Assembly (NCBI RefSeq): GCF_002165255.2 | Contig: NZ_CP028561.1 | Coordinates: 1,178,001 to 1,242,000 of the forward strand | From: Acinetobacter sp. WCHA45 | GTDB lineage: Bacteria > Pseudomonadota > Gammaproteobacteria > Pseudomonadales > Moraxellaceae | Direction: 5' to 3' | Length of the DNA: 64,000 bases | Shown here: in pieces, positions 27,415-35,544 of the stretch | Layout of the letters: each line of letters opens with the position of its first letter | How positions within the stretch are numbered: position 1 is the first letter of the stretch | Translations under genes and position numbers: made by a program | Notes under the pieces: model-generated | What the model saw: only the letters and a program-made list of their open reading frames with translations | The model's database searches: none | What the model was told of the DNA's origin: nothing

Positions 27415-28668
27415 TTGATTAAAGAGATTTTATTTGCCGATACGCATAACTATCATGGCAAGGTTGATCATCGTTTTATTGACCTAGCGACCCAATTCAG
27501 TCGTTTGCAAGATGCGAGAAGCCATCAAGGTGGCGCTGCATTGGTGGTATATTTCCAAGGTCAGAAAGTTGTTGATATTTTTACTGGTAAAAAATCTCAA
27601 GAACAAGATTGGCAATCTGATACTTTGGCAATGTGTTATTCGACAGGCAAAGGAATTTTAGCAACGCTTGCACATATTTTAGTAAGTGAAGGCTTACTGG
27701 ATTATGATCAGCCTATTGCATATTATTGGCCTGAGTTTTCCCAAAATGGTAAAGCCAATATTACATTACGTCATGTTTTATCGCATCAAAGTGGTTTATT
27801 TGATATCCGCAATGTGATTGATACAGCAACAGAAATGTTGGATTGGTCGCATATGTTAGAGCTAATGGCGGCTGCTACACCACGTTTTGCAGCAGGACAA
27901 AGTTTGGCTTATCAACCGCTGACTTATGGTTGGCTCGTAGGTGGGGTCATTGAAAAAGCGGCGAAACAGCCTTTAAGTTGGTTAATGCAACGTTATTTGG
28001 TGCAACCACTTGGGTTGGATGGCGCATATTTTGGCGTGCCTGCTTCTGAGCTGGATCGGGTTGCTCGTTTGCTGGAAAAACCTAAAAAATCATCTGCACC
28101 AAAGCCACAAGTTAAAAAAACTGATCAACCACGTAAAGTATCATTATCAGAAAAATTACTAGAACTTTCTGGGCAAAGTCCTCAAGATTTTCAGGATGCC
28201 ATGATTCCAAAAGGCATGCGTAATTTTAGCTTTTATAGCGATGCTGGTTTACAAGCCGTCATTCCAGCGGCAAATGGTGTCTTTACCGCAGATAGTCTGG
28301 CTAAAGTTTATGCCATGCTTGCTAATCAAGGGCAGTGGAATGGTCAACAATTGATTCGTCCAGAAGTATTTAAGCAACTGAGTACAGTACAAAGCAAAGC
28401 ACGTGATCGGGTGATGCCAATTCCAATGCATTGGCGTTTGGGTTATCACCGTATTTTAACGATGGGTAAGCGTTCACCACATGGCTTTGGCCATATGGGT
28501 TTTAATGGTTCAGGTGCATGGTGTGATCCTGACCGTGAACTCAGTTTCGCTTATACGCATAATTTTAGTACCACTTCTGCAACAGGCGATTATCGTTTAT
28601 GGGGCTTGAGTCAGGAAACCTTGCGTTGTGCTGATGAAATATTGACGGGTAGAAAAGGCTGGTTTTAA
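27415..28668 (+). CDS. Serine hydrolase of the beta-lactamase/esterase (EstB-like) family
   Basis: 417-residue class C beta-lactamase-fold hydrolase, probably an esterase. The catalytic S-x-x-K is S76-T77-G78-K79 in CYSTGKG; a tyrosine in YQPLTYGW fits the Y-x-N position, and HGFGHMGFNGSGAW supplies the third motif. No signal peptide is seen, so it is likely cytoplasmic. A lysine/proline-rich insert lies at ~222-245. The start is TTG, with AAGGA eight bases upstream; nearby ATG and GTG are out of frame. It may be the last gene of the reductase-dehydratase unit. Confidence 0.85.
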   Translation: MIKEILFADTHNYHGKVDHRFIDLATQFSRLQDARSHQGGAALVVYFQGQKVVDIFTGKKSQEQDWQSDTLAMCYSTGKGILATLAHILVSEGLLDYDQPIAYYWPEFSQNGKANITLRHVLSHQSGLFDIRNVIDTATEMLDWSHMLELMAAATPRFAAGQSLAYQPLTYGWLVGGVIEKAAKQPLSWLMQRYLVQPLGLDGAYFGVPASELDRVARLLEKPKKSSAPKPQVKKTDQPRKVSLSEKLLELSGQSPQDFQDAMIPKGMRNFSFYSDAGLQAVIPAANGVFTADSLAKVYAMLANQGQWNGQQLIRPEVFKQLSTVQSKARDRVMPIPMHWRLGYHRILTMGKRSPHGFGHMGFNGSGAWCDPDRELSFAYTHNFSTTSATGDYRLWGLSQETLRCADEILTGRKGWF

Positions 28669-28670
28669 CA

Positions 28671-28713
28671 AAATTCCCCCATTCAATAAAACGGTGAATG
28701 GGGGAAATTTTTT
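28671..28713. terminator. Bidirectional terminator at the end of the lipid genes and the PP2C operon
   Basis: AAATTCCCCCATTCA and TGAATGGGGGAAATTT form a stem of about 15 bp. Its right edge reaches the stop codon of the minus-strand nuclease-like gene. Confidence 0.85.
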
Positions 28714-29938
28714 AACTAAGATTGAATTCATCTAATAAATTTTTCTGATTCAGTGCTTGGTAAATAAGTTCTGCATATTGCGTGATACGTTGACATAATT
28801 CGCCTGATTCAATCATTGACCAAACATGGGTATGTGTCTGCCAATCCCATATATCTTTTTGATCAATATATGTCGCCCACCATTCACTTTGTTTAACTTT
28901 TTCATGAGGGAAGAGTTCTGATATGGTTGAATGAATTTGATGGAATAGTTCAGGGGCAGCTAGATTTTCCTCTCGTTTAGCAATTCCTATAAAAAATCCC
29001 CGATAGTTATAATGATTAAATTCTATTCTAAAACATAGCTTATGTTTTTGTGTGTAAAAAATATTTAATCCAGTCCAGTGATCACGAGAAATATGGTCAG
29101 TAATATACCAGCCTTTCTGGTGGACAGCACTCTGTAGTTGTTGTTCAAGTTTATGAATCAAAGAGTCTTGTAATTGATCTTTGACTCCTAATAACTCAAA
29201 TGTAGCTTGAATATGCTGAGGATCTTGCAAGATTATGTTTAAAATATGATTTTGTTCTGAAATATCATTCATTGATAAAAATTCCTTTTCAATATAATGT
29301 TTAAACTCTTTTATAAAATAAATCACTTTGTCATTTTGACATTCAGTTAAAGCTTGTTTTAGCCAGCTAATTAAGTCAGGGAAAGTAATATGGCTGAAAT
29401 TTTTCTGGTCTAACCATGATTTTAAGATTTCAGGTTTGACACTATGTTCTGCTGGTTCATTACCATACCCAGATAAATAGACAAGATGCCAATTTTGAGG
29501 AAAAAGAAAGCTCATTTCATTAGCATAATCTTGTAATTGTTGATCACCATCCGCAGCAAATGGTTTATTTTCAATACAGATACCATAGCTTTGCTGAGCG
29601 ATTTTAATATGGATATAAATATCCATTCTTCGACCATTTCTGATCGTCTTCTCTGTTTGTACAGTGATGTCTGCATGATCTAAATTAATATTTCTCCAAT
29701 CATCAGGTAAATCCAATTGATGAAGAAATAGGGATAGAAATAGATGCCCCTGTGCATGATCACCACTTGGGTTTAATAAATCAGCAATGATTCTACTTAG
29801 CATCATTTCATCTGTATAAATATAATTAAATATTGAAAAATTTGGGGCAAGCTGTTTTTTATATTTTTGTCGTGCTAGTTCAAGCGCTTTTAATTCATAG
29901 GAAACTTGATTAAGTAGTTTAGATATATTGAGATTCAT
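28712..29938 (-). CDS. PD-(D/E)XK nuclease superfamily protein (PDDEXK_4-like)
   Basis: 408 residues. The N-terminal third has the pattern of the PDDEXK_4 family: FNYIYTDEMMLSRIIADLLNPSGDHAQG (~37-64), then D106 (RRMDIYI), E123-N124-K125 (CIENKPF) and the downstream QQLQDY helix. Together these form an intact D...ExK nuclease active site, so DNA or RNA cleavage is plausible. The C-terminal half (~240-400) is not recognised. It is the last gene of a four-gene minus-strand unit, 17 bases after the 137-aa gene. Family members are often found with mobile or defence genes; the target here is unknown. Confidence 0.75.
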   Translation of the reverse strand: MNLNISKLLNQVSYELKALELARQKYKKQLAPNFSIFNYIYTDEMMLSRIIADLLNPSGDHAQGHLFLSLFLHQLDLPDDWRNINLDHADITVQTEKTIRNGRRMDIYIHIKIAQQSYGICIENKPFAADGDQQLQDYANEMSFLFPQNWHLVYLSGYGNEPAEHSVKPEILKSWLDQKNFSHITFPDLISWLKQALTECQNDKVIYFIKEFKHYIEKEFLSMNDISEQNHILNIILQDPQHIQATFELLGVKDQLQDSLIHKLEQQLQSAVHQKGWYITDHISRDHWTGLNIFYTQKHKLCFRIEFNHYNYRGFFIGIAKREENLAAPELFHQIHSTISELFPHEKVKQSEWWATYIDQKDIWDWQTHTHVWSMIESGELCQRITQYAELIYQALNQKNLLDEFNLS

Positions 29939-29955
29939 TTAATTTCCTTTACTTA

Positions 29956-30369
29956 TTAATCATCATTTAAGTTCTGGGCATGATTTTCTAAAGCCTCACT
30001 CAATGGGCAGTAATACCAAGTAACGCCTTCTATTTTCATACTGCCATCAGAATTTTCTAGGTGGTTATATAACAGTTGATATTTTGGGTTAGCTTCATCA
30101 AAGGGTACATCAAGGTAAATCTCACCCAGATAAGGCATTGACATAATTCCACTTCGAGATGACCAGCCAAAACAATCGGAAAAATCAATTTCATGTTTTT
30201 CTAACCATTCAATCAATTGTTGACGAGCAATACAGGTTTCATAGTGAAATTTAAGTGAAAGATCTTCATTGTGGAAAATGTCGTTATAGTTCTTATGAAA
30301 AAGCAAATATAAAACATCACGTTGTTTCTCAAGCGCAATTTGATCTATATTTTTAAGTATTCTTGGCAT
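29956..30369 (-). CDS. Hypothetical 137-aa protein of the PP2C/FtsK-gamma operon
   Basis: I do not recognise this protein. It is acidic and aromatic-rich (WSSRSGIMSMPYLGEIYLDVPFDE), with a helical N-terminal half and a probable beta C-terminal half. No signal peptide or metal motif is visible. It overlaps the upstream FtsK-gamma-like gene by 17 bases and precedes the nuclease-like gene by 17, so it is co-translated with both. By size and place it could be an adaptor, inhibitor or immunity-type partner; that is only inference. Confidence 0.65.
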   Translation of the reverse strand: MPRILKNIDQIALEKQRDVLYLLFHKNYNDIFHNEDLSLKFHYETCIARQQLIEWLEKHEIDFSDCFGWSSRSGIMSMPYLGEIYLDVPFDEANPKYQLLYNHLENSDGSMKIEGVTWYYCPLSEALENHAQNLNDD

Positions 30370-30574
30370 CAGAAACTCCTTGCTTGTAAACTAAATGACC
30401 ATAATGAGGTGTAAAATCTACTGCACAAATTTTATTTTCAATCAAACACTCGAGTAACTTATTCGCCTGTTGATAACCGATTAAAAATTTTCTTTGTAAG
30501 CTTGAAACAGAAATGTGTTCGACTTCTTGAACAAATAAAATTGCCTGTTGTAATAAATCCTCATTATTTTGCAT
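30353..30574 (-). CDS. Stand-alone FtsK-gamma-like winged-helix protein
   Basis: 73 residues. Residues ~6-50 match the C-terminal gamma domain of FtsK: a first helix (LLQQAILFVQ), then VSSLQRKFLIGYQQANKLLE, which lines up with the ISGVQRQFRIGYNRAARIIE type of sequence in FtsK. In FtsK this domain reads KOPS sites and contacts XerD. Here it has no motor domain at all. The recognition-helix polar residues differ (Q, Q, N, K in place of N, R, A, R). It overlaps the PP2C gene by 11 bases and the next gene by 17. DNA binding is likely; its site is unknown. Confidence 0.7.
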   Translation of the reverse strand: MQNNEDLLQQAILFVQEVEHISVSSLQRKFLIGYQQANKLLECLIENKICAVDFTPHYGHLVYKQGVSDAKNT

Positions 30575-31358
30575 ATTGATTTTCCTGTGTGAGACGAATC
30601 AAAATCATACTGACATTATCAAAAGCATGGTTTTGATGGAGGGCAGTTTTCATATTTAATAACCATGTTTTTAATGGGGTTTCAGGCATTAAAGGCTTCC
30701 AGTGATTGCATTCCAACACATCATGCACACCATCGCTACAAATCAAGAGAGCATCTCCCACAACCAAATATTCCTCTTTGGGAGAAAATTCGGGAACTTC
30801 ATGTAAAGAATCTGCACAAAAACAATGATTCAGCATGTAATAGAAACTGGCATATTGTTCATTTGCTTTAATTTCTGCTTCACCATTTTGCTGCATTTCT
30901 GTAATGAAATTATGGTCTTGGGTCAGGGCATACCAGTATTGATTATGGCTGCTAAATAAGTAGACTCGACTATCACCTAAATGCTGAATATTGACAAATC
31001 CAAATGGGCTAGAGGGTGTAACGACTGCCAAAGTGGCACTAGAAGCATAAGTCTTTGAGTTGCCTGCTAAATACTGGCTTAAATCATCTTGAACTTGTTT
31101 TAAATGAATCCGTTGCTGAGTTTGGGTTTGTTGTAAAACACTGTTTAAAACGCATTTTGATGCCTGTTCCGCTTTCGGACTACTGCTGACACCATCTGAA
31201 ACAGCAGCACACCAATCATCATCTTTTTGATAAAGATAGCATTTGCTGATCAATCCATCATGCTGAATTACTTTATTTCCAATCAAGATTGCATCTTGTT
31301 GAATGGGTGGTTTTGCTCGCCATGTTAAAGCCTGCATTTCATAATAGAGATCAGTCAC
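30564..31358 (-). CDS. PP2C-family serine/threonine protein phosphatase
   Basis: Metal-dependent phosphatase with all core motifs: DDWCAAVSDGVSS (metal aspartate and DG), HLGDSRVY, LTQDHN, LLICSDGVHD and DNVSMILI near the C terminus. No signal peptide or membrane helix, so it is cytoplasmic. I choose the GTG at 31358 because AGGA lies seven bases upstream; a TTG 60 bases earlier lacks a ribosome-binding site. It is the first gene of the four-gene unit. No cognate Ser/Thr kinase gene is visible in this window, which is unusual for a PP2C locus. Confidence 0.82.
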   Translation of the reverse strand: MTDLYYEMQALTWRAKPPIQQDAILIGNKVIQHDGLISKCYLYQKDDDWCAAVSDGVSSSPKAEQASKCVLNSVLQQTQTQQRIHLKQVQDDLSQYLAGNSKTYASSATLAVVTPSSPFGFVNIQHLGDSRVYLFSSHNQYWYALTQDHNFITEMQQNGEAEIKANEQYASFYYMLNHCFCADSLHEVPEFSPKEEYLVVGDALLICSDGVHDVLECNHWKPLMPETPLKTWLLNMKTALHQNHAFDNVSMILIRLTQENQYAK

Positions 31359-31589
31359 GGTGAGTCCTGATGAGGAGAAAGTGAGTAAGTTATAGCAATC
31401 GAAATATGAAGTGGTCAATCATATTTTTAGTTTTAAGTGTTTAATTTATAAAATAAATATTTTGTTACGATAGTATAATCAAATAAGAGAAAATTGCACC
31501 GTGAACGGACTCTTAAAAGCGTAAAGTTGGTTTTTTCTTTAGAAGTATAAAAATATTAAATTTGGCAACCAAAGAGCTAATAATAGAGA

Positions 31590-32183
31590 TCAAGGAACAT
31601 TTATCCCAAACTGGCGTAAAATTTTACAAAGCTGAATCATCGGCAAACCCATCAACGTAGTTTGATCATCACCCACCATTTTCTCAAATAAGCTAATCCC
31701 TAAGCTTTCACACTTAAAACTACCTGCGCAATGTAAAGGTTGATCAATCTCGATATAACGCTCAATTTCAGCAAGCGTCAGTTGGCGAAATTTCACTTGA
31801 TAATGCTCAACCAGAGTTCTTTCAAACCCTGATCGTAAATGCTGAACACTGAGAGCGGTGCTAAAAAACACGATTTTCCCTGAGTTTTCTTGTAACTGCT
31901 GAATCGCATTTTCAACACTCAAAGGTTTACCAATAAAGTCATACGGCGCGTGTTCACGCCAAGCGACTTGATCAGAACCAATGATAATCGCATTTGGATT
32001 CAGTTCAGCAATAACTCGTGCTTTCTGAAAAGCAAGACGCTTGGCTAAATCATCGGCATGTAATTCGCCCATTGCAGATTCATCAATATCAGGTGAAATA
32101 CAGCGATAGTTCAATCGTAAACGATCCATCAAGTCTTTACGGGTTTGGCTGCTCGATGCCAAAATCAATTCAAACTGATTCAT
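31590..32183 (-). CDS. Maf-family nucleotide pyrophosphatase (YceF type)
   Basis: House-cleaning pyrophosphatase, probably acting on m7GTP. The 197 residues have the N-terminal ILASSSQTRKDLMDRL signature, the catalytic region GSDQVAW (~70) and the FEKMVGDDQTTLMGLP element. The serine/threonine-arginine motif resembles YceF more than YhdE. Its start overlaps the stop of the DUF2237 gene by one base, so the two are coupled. Confidence 0.9.
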   Translation of the reverse strand: MNQFELILASSSQTRKDLMDRLRLNYRCISPDIDESAMGELHADDLAKRLAFQKARVIAELNPNAIIIGSDQVAWREHAPYDFIGKPLSVENAIQQLQENSGKIVFFSTALSVQHLRSGFERTLVEHYQVKFRQLTLAEIERYIEIDQPLHCAGSFKCESLGISLFEKMVGDDQTTLMGLPMIQLCKILRQFGINVP

Positions 32184-32566
32184 TAGACTGCATATTCAAC
32201 GAGAATATTCAGTGGCACATAATGCAAAACAGCATTATGGCAAGCATTCAATTTAATTGGTGGGGCATGACCTGCTTCGTAGGCTTCAACCCAACGTGTG
32301 ACGCAAATACACCAAAAATCACCTGGTTTTAATCCAGGGAAACCTACTTCAGGTAAAGGCGTAATTAAATCATTGCCAACTTTTTGTGAGAAATTTAAGA
32401 AATCTGAAGTCATTTGCGCGCACATGGTGTGCTGACCTAAGTCCGTGACCGCCGTATGGCAAAAACCATTACGAAAATAGCCCGTGATCGGGTCAAAGCA
32501 ACAACTAGATAAAGGTTCACCAAGAACATTTAGACGATTAATTTTTGGATCAGGATGAATAGACAT
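32183..32566 (-). CDS. DUF2237 family protein
   Basis: 127 residues. NVLGEPLSSCCFDPITGYFRNGFC at the N terminus and PGLKPGDFWCICVTRWVEA in the middle identify DUF2237, a small cytoplasmic family of unknown function with conserved cysteines and an aspartate. It is translationally coupled to the Maf-type gene and divergent from pgk. Confidence 0.85.
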   Translation of the reverse strand: MSIHPDPKINRLNVLGEPLSSCCFDPITGYFRNGFCHTAVTDLGQHTMCAQMTSDFLNFSQKVGNDLITPLPEVGFPGLKPGDFWCICVTRWVEAYEAGHAPPIKLNACHNAVLHYVPLNILVEYAV

Positions 32567-32705
32567 AAGAATACAAAGATTTAATAACGATGATTATGAT
32601 AATCAAAAGTGAAATTTTAGACAGCTTTTCTGCAAAAAAACTCACCTTTATTTTTAAGAATCATTTAAAATTACGCCGTTTTTAAAATCAATTAGAGAGC
32701 CATCC

Positions 32706-33893
32706 ATGAATTTTCAGCGCATGACTGACCTTGATTTAGCAGGTAAACGTGTTCTTATTCGTGAAGACTTAAACGTTCCTGTAAAAAATGGGGAAATTAC
32801 CAGCGATGCACGTTTACGTGCTGCATTACCAACAATCAAAGCTGCGTTAGATAAAGGCGCTGCGGTAATGGTATTTTCTCATCTTGGTCGTCCTGTAGAG
32901 GGTGAGCCAAAGCCAGAACAATCACTTGCACCAGTTGCAGCTTATTTAAGCACTGCTTTAGGTCAGGATGTTAAATTATTTACTGATTATTTAGATGGCG
33001 TTGAGGTTGAAGCGGGTCAAGTGGTATTACTTGAAAATGTACGTTTCAATCATGGCGAAAAGAAAAATAACGAAGAGCTTGCACAAAAATATGCAGCACT
33101 TTGTGATGTATTTGTTATGGATGCATTTGGTACTGCTCATCGTGCAGAAGCGTCAACAGAAGGTGTAGCACGTTTTGCAAAAGTTGCTGCTGCTGGTCCG
33201 TTATTAGCTGCTGAATTAGATGCGCTCGGTCGAGCAATGCAAACACCTGAAAAACCAATGGTAGCAATTGTTGCGGGTTCTAAAGTTTCAACTAAATTAG
33301 ATGTATTGAACTCACTTTCTACAATCTGCGATCAATTAATCGTAGGTGGTGGTATTGCGAATACTTTCCTTGCAGCAGCGGGCTTCAATGTAGGTAAATC
33401 ACTTTATGAAGCTGATTTGGTAGAAACTGCAAAACAAATCGCTGCTAAAGTAAGCGTTCCATTACCAACAGATGTCGTTGTGGCTGATGCAAGTCAAATT
33501 GATTTTGGTGACTTCCTAGGTTCTTTAGCAAACGCACAAGCAATTGTTAAAAAAGTAGAAGATGTTGCTGATACTGACATGATTTTAGATGTTGGTCCTG
33601 AAACAGCGAAAGCATTTGCTGAGATCTTAAAAACATCTAAAACAATCCTTTGGAATGGTCCAGTAGGTGTGTTTGAGGTAGATCAGTTTGGTGAAGGTAC
33701 TAAAGCGCTTTCATTAGCAATTGCTGAATCTGCAGGTTTTTCAATTGCGGGCGGTGGTGACACACTTGCTGCGATTGATAAATACGAAGTTGCAGATCAA
33801 ATCGGTTATATCTCGACAGGTGGTGGTGCTTTCTTGGAGTTTGTGGAAGGTAAAACTTTACCAGCTGTTGCCGTTTTACTTGAGCGTGCATAG
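32706..33893 (+). CDS. pgk: Phosphoglycerate kinase
   Basis: Glycolytic/gluconeogenic enzyme interconverting 1,3-bisphosphoglycerate and 3-phosphoglycerate. The 395 residues have the substrate-binding N-terminal [12 protein letters not shown] and SHLGRP elements, the hinge region, and the C-terminal nucleotide-binding GGGDT and STGGGAFLE motifs. Monocistronic, with its own terminator. Confidence 0.97.
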   Translation: MNFQRMTDLDLAGKRVLIREDLNVPVKNGEITSDARLRAALPTIKAALDKGAAVMVFSHLGRPVEGEPKPEQSLAPVAAYLSTALGQDVKLFTDYLDGVEVEAGQVVLLENVRFNHGEKKNNEELAQKYAALCDVFVMDAFGTAHRAEASTEGVARFAKVAAAGPLLAAELDALGRAMQTPEKPMVAIVAGSKVSTKLDVLNSLSTICDQLIVGGGIANTFLAAAGFNVGKSLYEADLVETAKQIAAKVSVPLPTDVVVADASQIDFGDFLGSLANAQAIVKKVEDVADTDMILDVGPETAKAFAEILKTSKTILWNGPVGVFEVDQFGEGTKALSLAIAESAGFSIAGGGDTLAAIDKYEVADQIGYISTGGGAFLEFVEGKTLPAVAVLLERA

Positions 33894-33933
33894 TCGTTAC
33901 TAATCTTTTGATTAATATACAAAGATAGAAAAG

Positions 33934-33960
33934 AAGAGCCGATGTAAATCGGCTCTTTTA
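33934..33960 (+). terminator. Terminator after pgk
   Basis: AAGAGCCGAT and ATCGGCTCTT form a 10-bp stem followed by Ts. Confidence 0.9.
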
Positions 33961-34047
33961 CCTTTATATTACAAATCAGTCATAAAACTGTCACATATTT
34001 GAAATATGCTTGTCATCAACTTAACCAAGTAACTGTGGAAAGCCGTG

Positions 34048-34290
34048 ATGAAATTTAAATTAACTCTTGCCGCTTTAATTATTGCTCCAATCATGTTAAC
34101 TGCATGTGCAAAAAAAGAAGAAGCGAACAACACTGAACAGCAAGAACAAGCAGCTTCAACTGTATCTACACAGACTACTCCAGAACAACAAGCTGCGATT
34201 GATGCAATCGACAAACCGAATTTAGATGAGAAAAATACTGATGTTGTAGAAAGTGCAGCATCAGAAGTTGCAGTGAGCGAAGTTCAATAA
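34048..34290 (+). CDS. Small lipoprotein
   Basis: 80 residues. A lipoprotein signal peptide (MKFKLTLAALIIAPIMLTAC) ends in lipobox LTAC with C20 as the lipidation site. The rest is a disordered, Glu/Gln/Ala/Ser-rich tail. I choose the ATG rather than the GTG one codon earlier. Function unknown; probably anchored in the inner or outer membrane. Monocistronic. Confidence 0.75.
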   Translation: MKFKLTLAALIIAPIMLTACAKKEEANNTEQQEQAASTVSTQTTPEQQAAIDAIDKPNLDEKNTDVVESAASEVAVSEVQ

Positions 34291-34303
34291 GCTCCTCGCT
34301 AAT

Positions 34304-34340
34304 AAAGAAAGCCGATGTGATAACATCGGCTTTCTTTATT
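34304..34340. terminator. Bidirectional terminator between two lipoprotein genes
   Basis: AAAGAAAGCCGATGT and ACATCGGCTTTCTTT form a perfect 15-bp stem around GATA. Confidence 0.9.
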
Positions 34341-34723
34341 TAAGTATTTGCTTTGCAGTAGAAGGTCAATGTTGTTTGATAATCATCATCTTTGGCTAAA
34401 GAGGCATTCTTACCTGTTAACGTACCAATTACGCCAGCAGCAGCTTCAACTAATCTTCCAGTTTCTTCATCCACAACATCTTTTAAAACGCCTTGATATG
34501 CAGTTTTCTCATCAACCACGACTGGTGATGTATTTCGGGTGCAAGTTTTTTGCGCGGCACTAATGGCATTATTTTTAGCGATCAAATTGGTTTTACCAAT
34601 TCCTGTCACTTCATATTGATTATTTTCTTTTTGTATTGCCAAAGTGTTGGTTGGGGTAGATGCACAAGCTGTTAAACCGATTGCCAAGCCGCCAATTAAA
34701 CTCATTACTAATGCTTTATTCAT
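34340..34723 (-). CDS. Putative lipoprotein
   Basis: 127 residues. A lipoprotein signal ends in LTAC (C20), followed by a short linker and a small domain with two further cysteines (QKTCTRN and TFYCKAN) that could form a disulfide. The segment RLVEAAAGVIGTLTGKN is helical. The family is not recognised. It converges with the preceding lipoprotein gene on a shared terminator. Confidence 0.75.
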   Translation of the reverse strand: MNKALVMSLIGGLAIGLTACASTPTNTLAIQKENNQYEVTGIGKTNLIAKNNAISAAQKTCTRNTSPVVVDEKTAYQGVLKDVVDEETGRLVEAAAGVIGTLTGKNASLAKDDDYQTTLTFYCKANT

Positions 34724-34912
34724 TGCTTATTCTCAGGTCGTTAGATAATTGTATTATTTGAACATATAATTTTTGAACGCTTTTGCAGGTTATGTACAGT
34801 TTGTAGTGAGGCTCTGTTAAATTTCTCAAATTGATGATTAAGCAAGGATTAAACGTGGTAGAAATCAGTTGGATTATGCTAATCTAAACAAATCCTTGTG
34901 TTAGTTAGATTC

Positions 34913-35497
34913 ATGTCAATGACGGACTCAAATATAGAGACAATTCATCAAAATATTCATCAACGTCAATCTATTGGGCAATTAATTGAGCCAGCACCGA
35001 ATACAAAACAACTCGAAAAAGCGGTACAAGCAGCATTAACTGCACCCGATCATCATCGTTTAAAACCAACACGTTTTGTGGTTGTAACACCTGAGCAACG
35101 AGCGGCTTTTGGTGAGTTTTTAGCAAATGCTTTAGCTGATATGGGCGAAAATGACCCTGCACAATTAGAAAGAGTGAAGCATCATCCATTTCGCGCGCCA
35201 CTTTTGGTTTTAGCACTTACGACAATTCAGGATCATCCGAAAGTCCCGAATTTTGAACAAATTTTAAGTACGGGTGCAGCCATTCAGAACTTTTTATTGT
35301 CTTTGCAAGCACAAGGTTTTGCGAGTATGTGGCGTTCTGGTGCAGTTGTAGAATCTAATTGGCTTAAACAACAGTTGGGCTTAAAAGAGCAAGATTTGAT
35401 TTCTGGTATTATTTATATTGGAACAGCTGCTAAAACGATTGCACCTCGTGCAGAAATAGAGAGTCAAGATTTTTTAAAAATATGGCAACAAGTTTAA
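34913..35497 (+). CDS. Nitroreductase family protein (YdjA-like)
   Basis: About 194 residues. FMN-dependent nitroreductase fold: IHQRQSIGQLIEPAP at the N terminus corresponds to the R-x-S FMN-phosphate motif, and LSTGAAIQNFLLSLQAQGFASMWRSG is the dimer/FMN-binding helix region. Such enzymes reduce nitro groups or quinones with NAD(P)H; the native substrate is unknown. I place the start at the ATG MSMTDSN; a GTG five codons upstream is possible, and no strong ribosome-binding site decides. Confidence 0.85.
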   Translation: MSMTDSNIETIHQNIHQRQSIGQLIEPAPNTKQLEKAVQAALTAPDHHRLKPTRFVVVTPEQRAAFGEFLANALADMGENDPAQLERVKHHPFRAPLLVLALTTIQDHPKVPNFEQILSTGAAIQNFLLSLQAQGFASMWRSGAVVESNWLKQQLGLKEQDLISGIIYIGTAAKTIAPRAEIESQDFLKIWQQV

Positions 35498-35544
35498 TCT
35501 TATTGATGAATGATTAAAGAAAGAAATTGGTTTCAGGAAAAAAA

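Noticed and set aside
28712..31418. Known TerY-P triad, BREX or other named defence system
   Set aside because: No kinase, vWA, methylase, ATPase or helicase gene accompanies the phosphatase and nuclease-like genes, so no named system fits.
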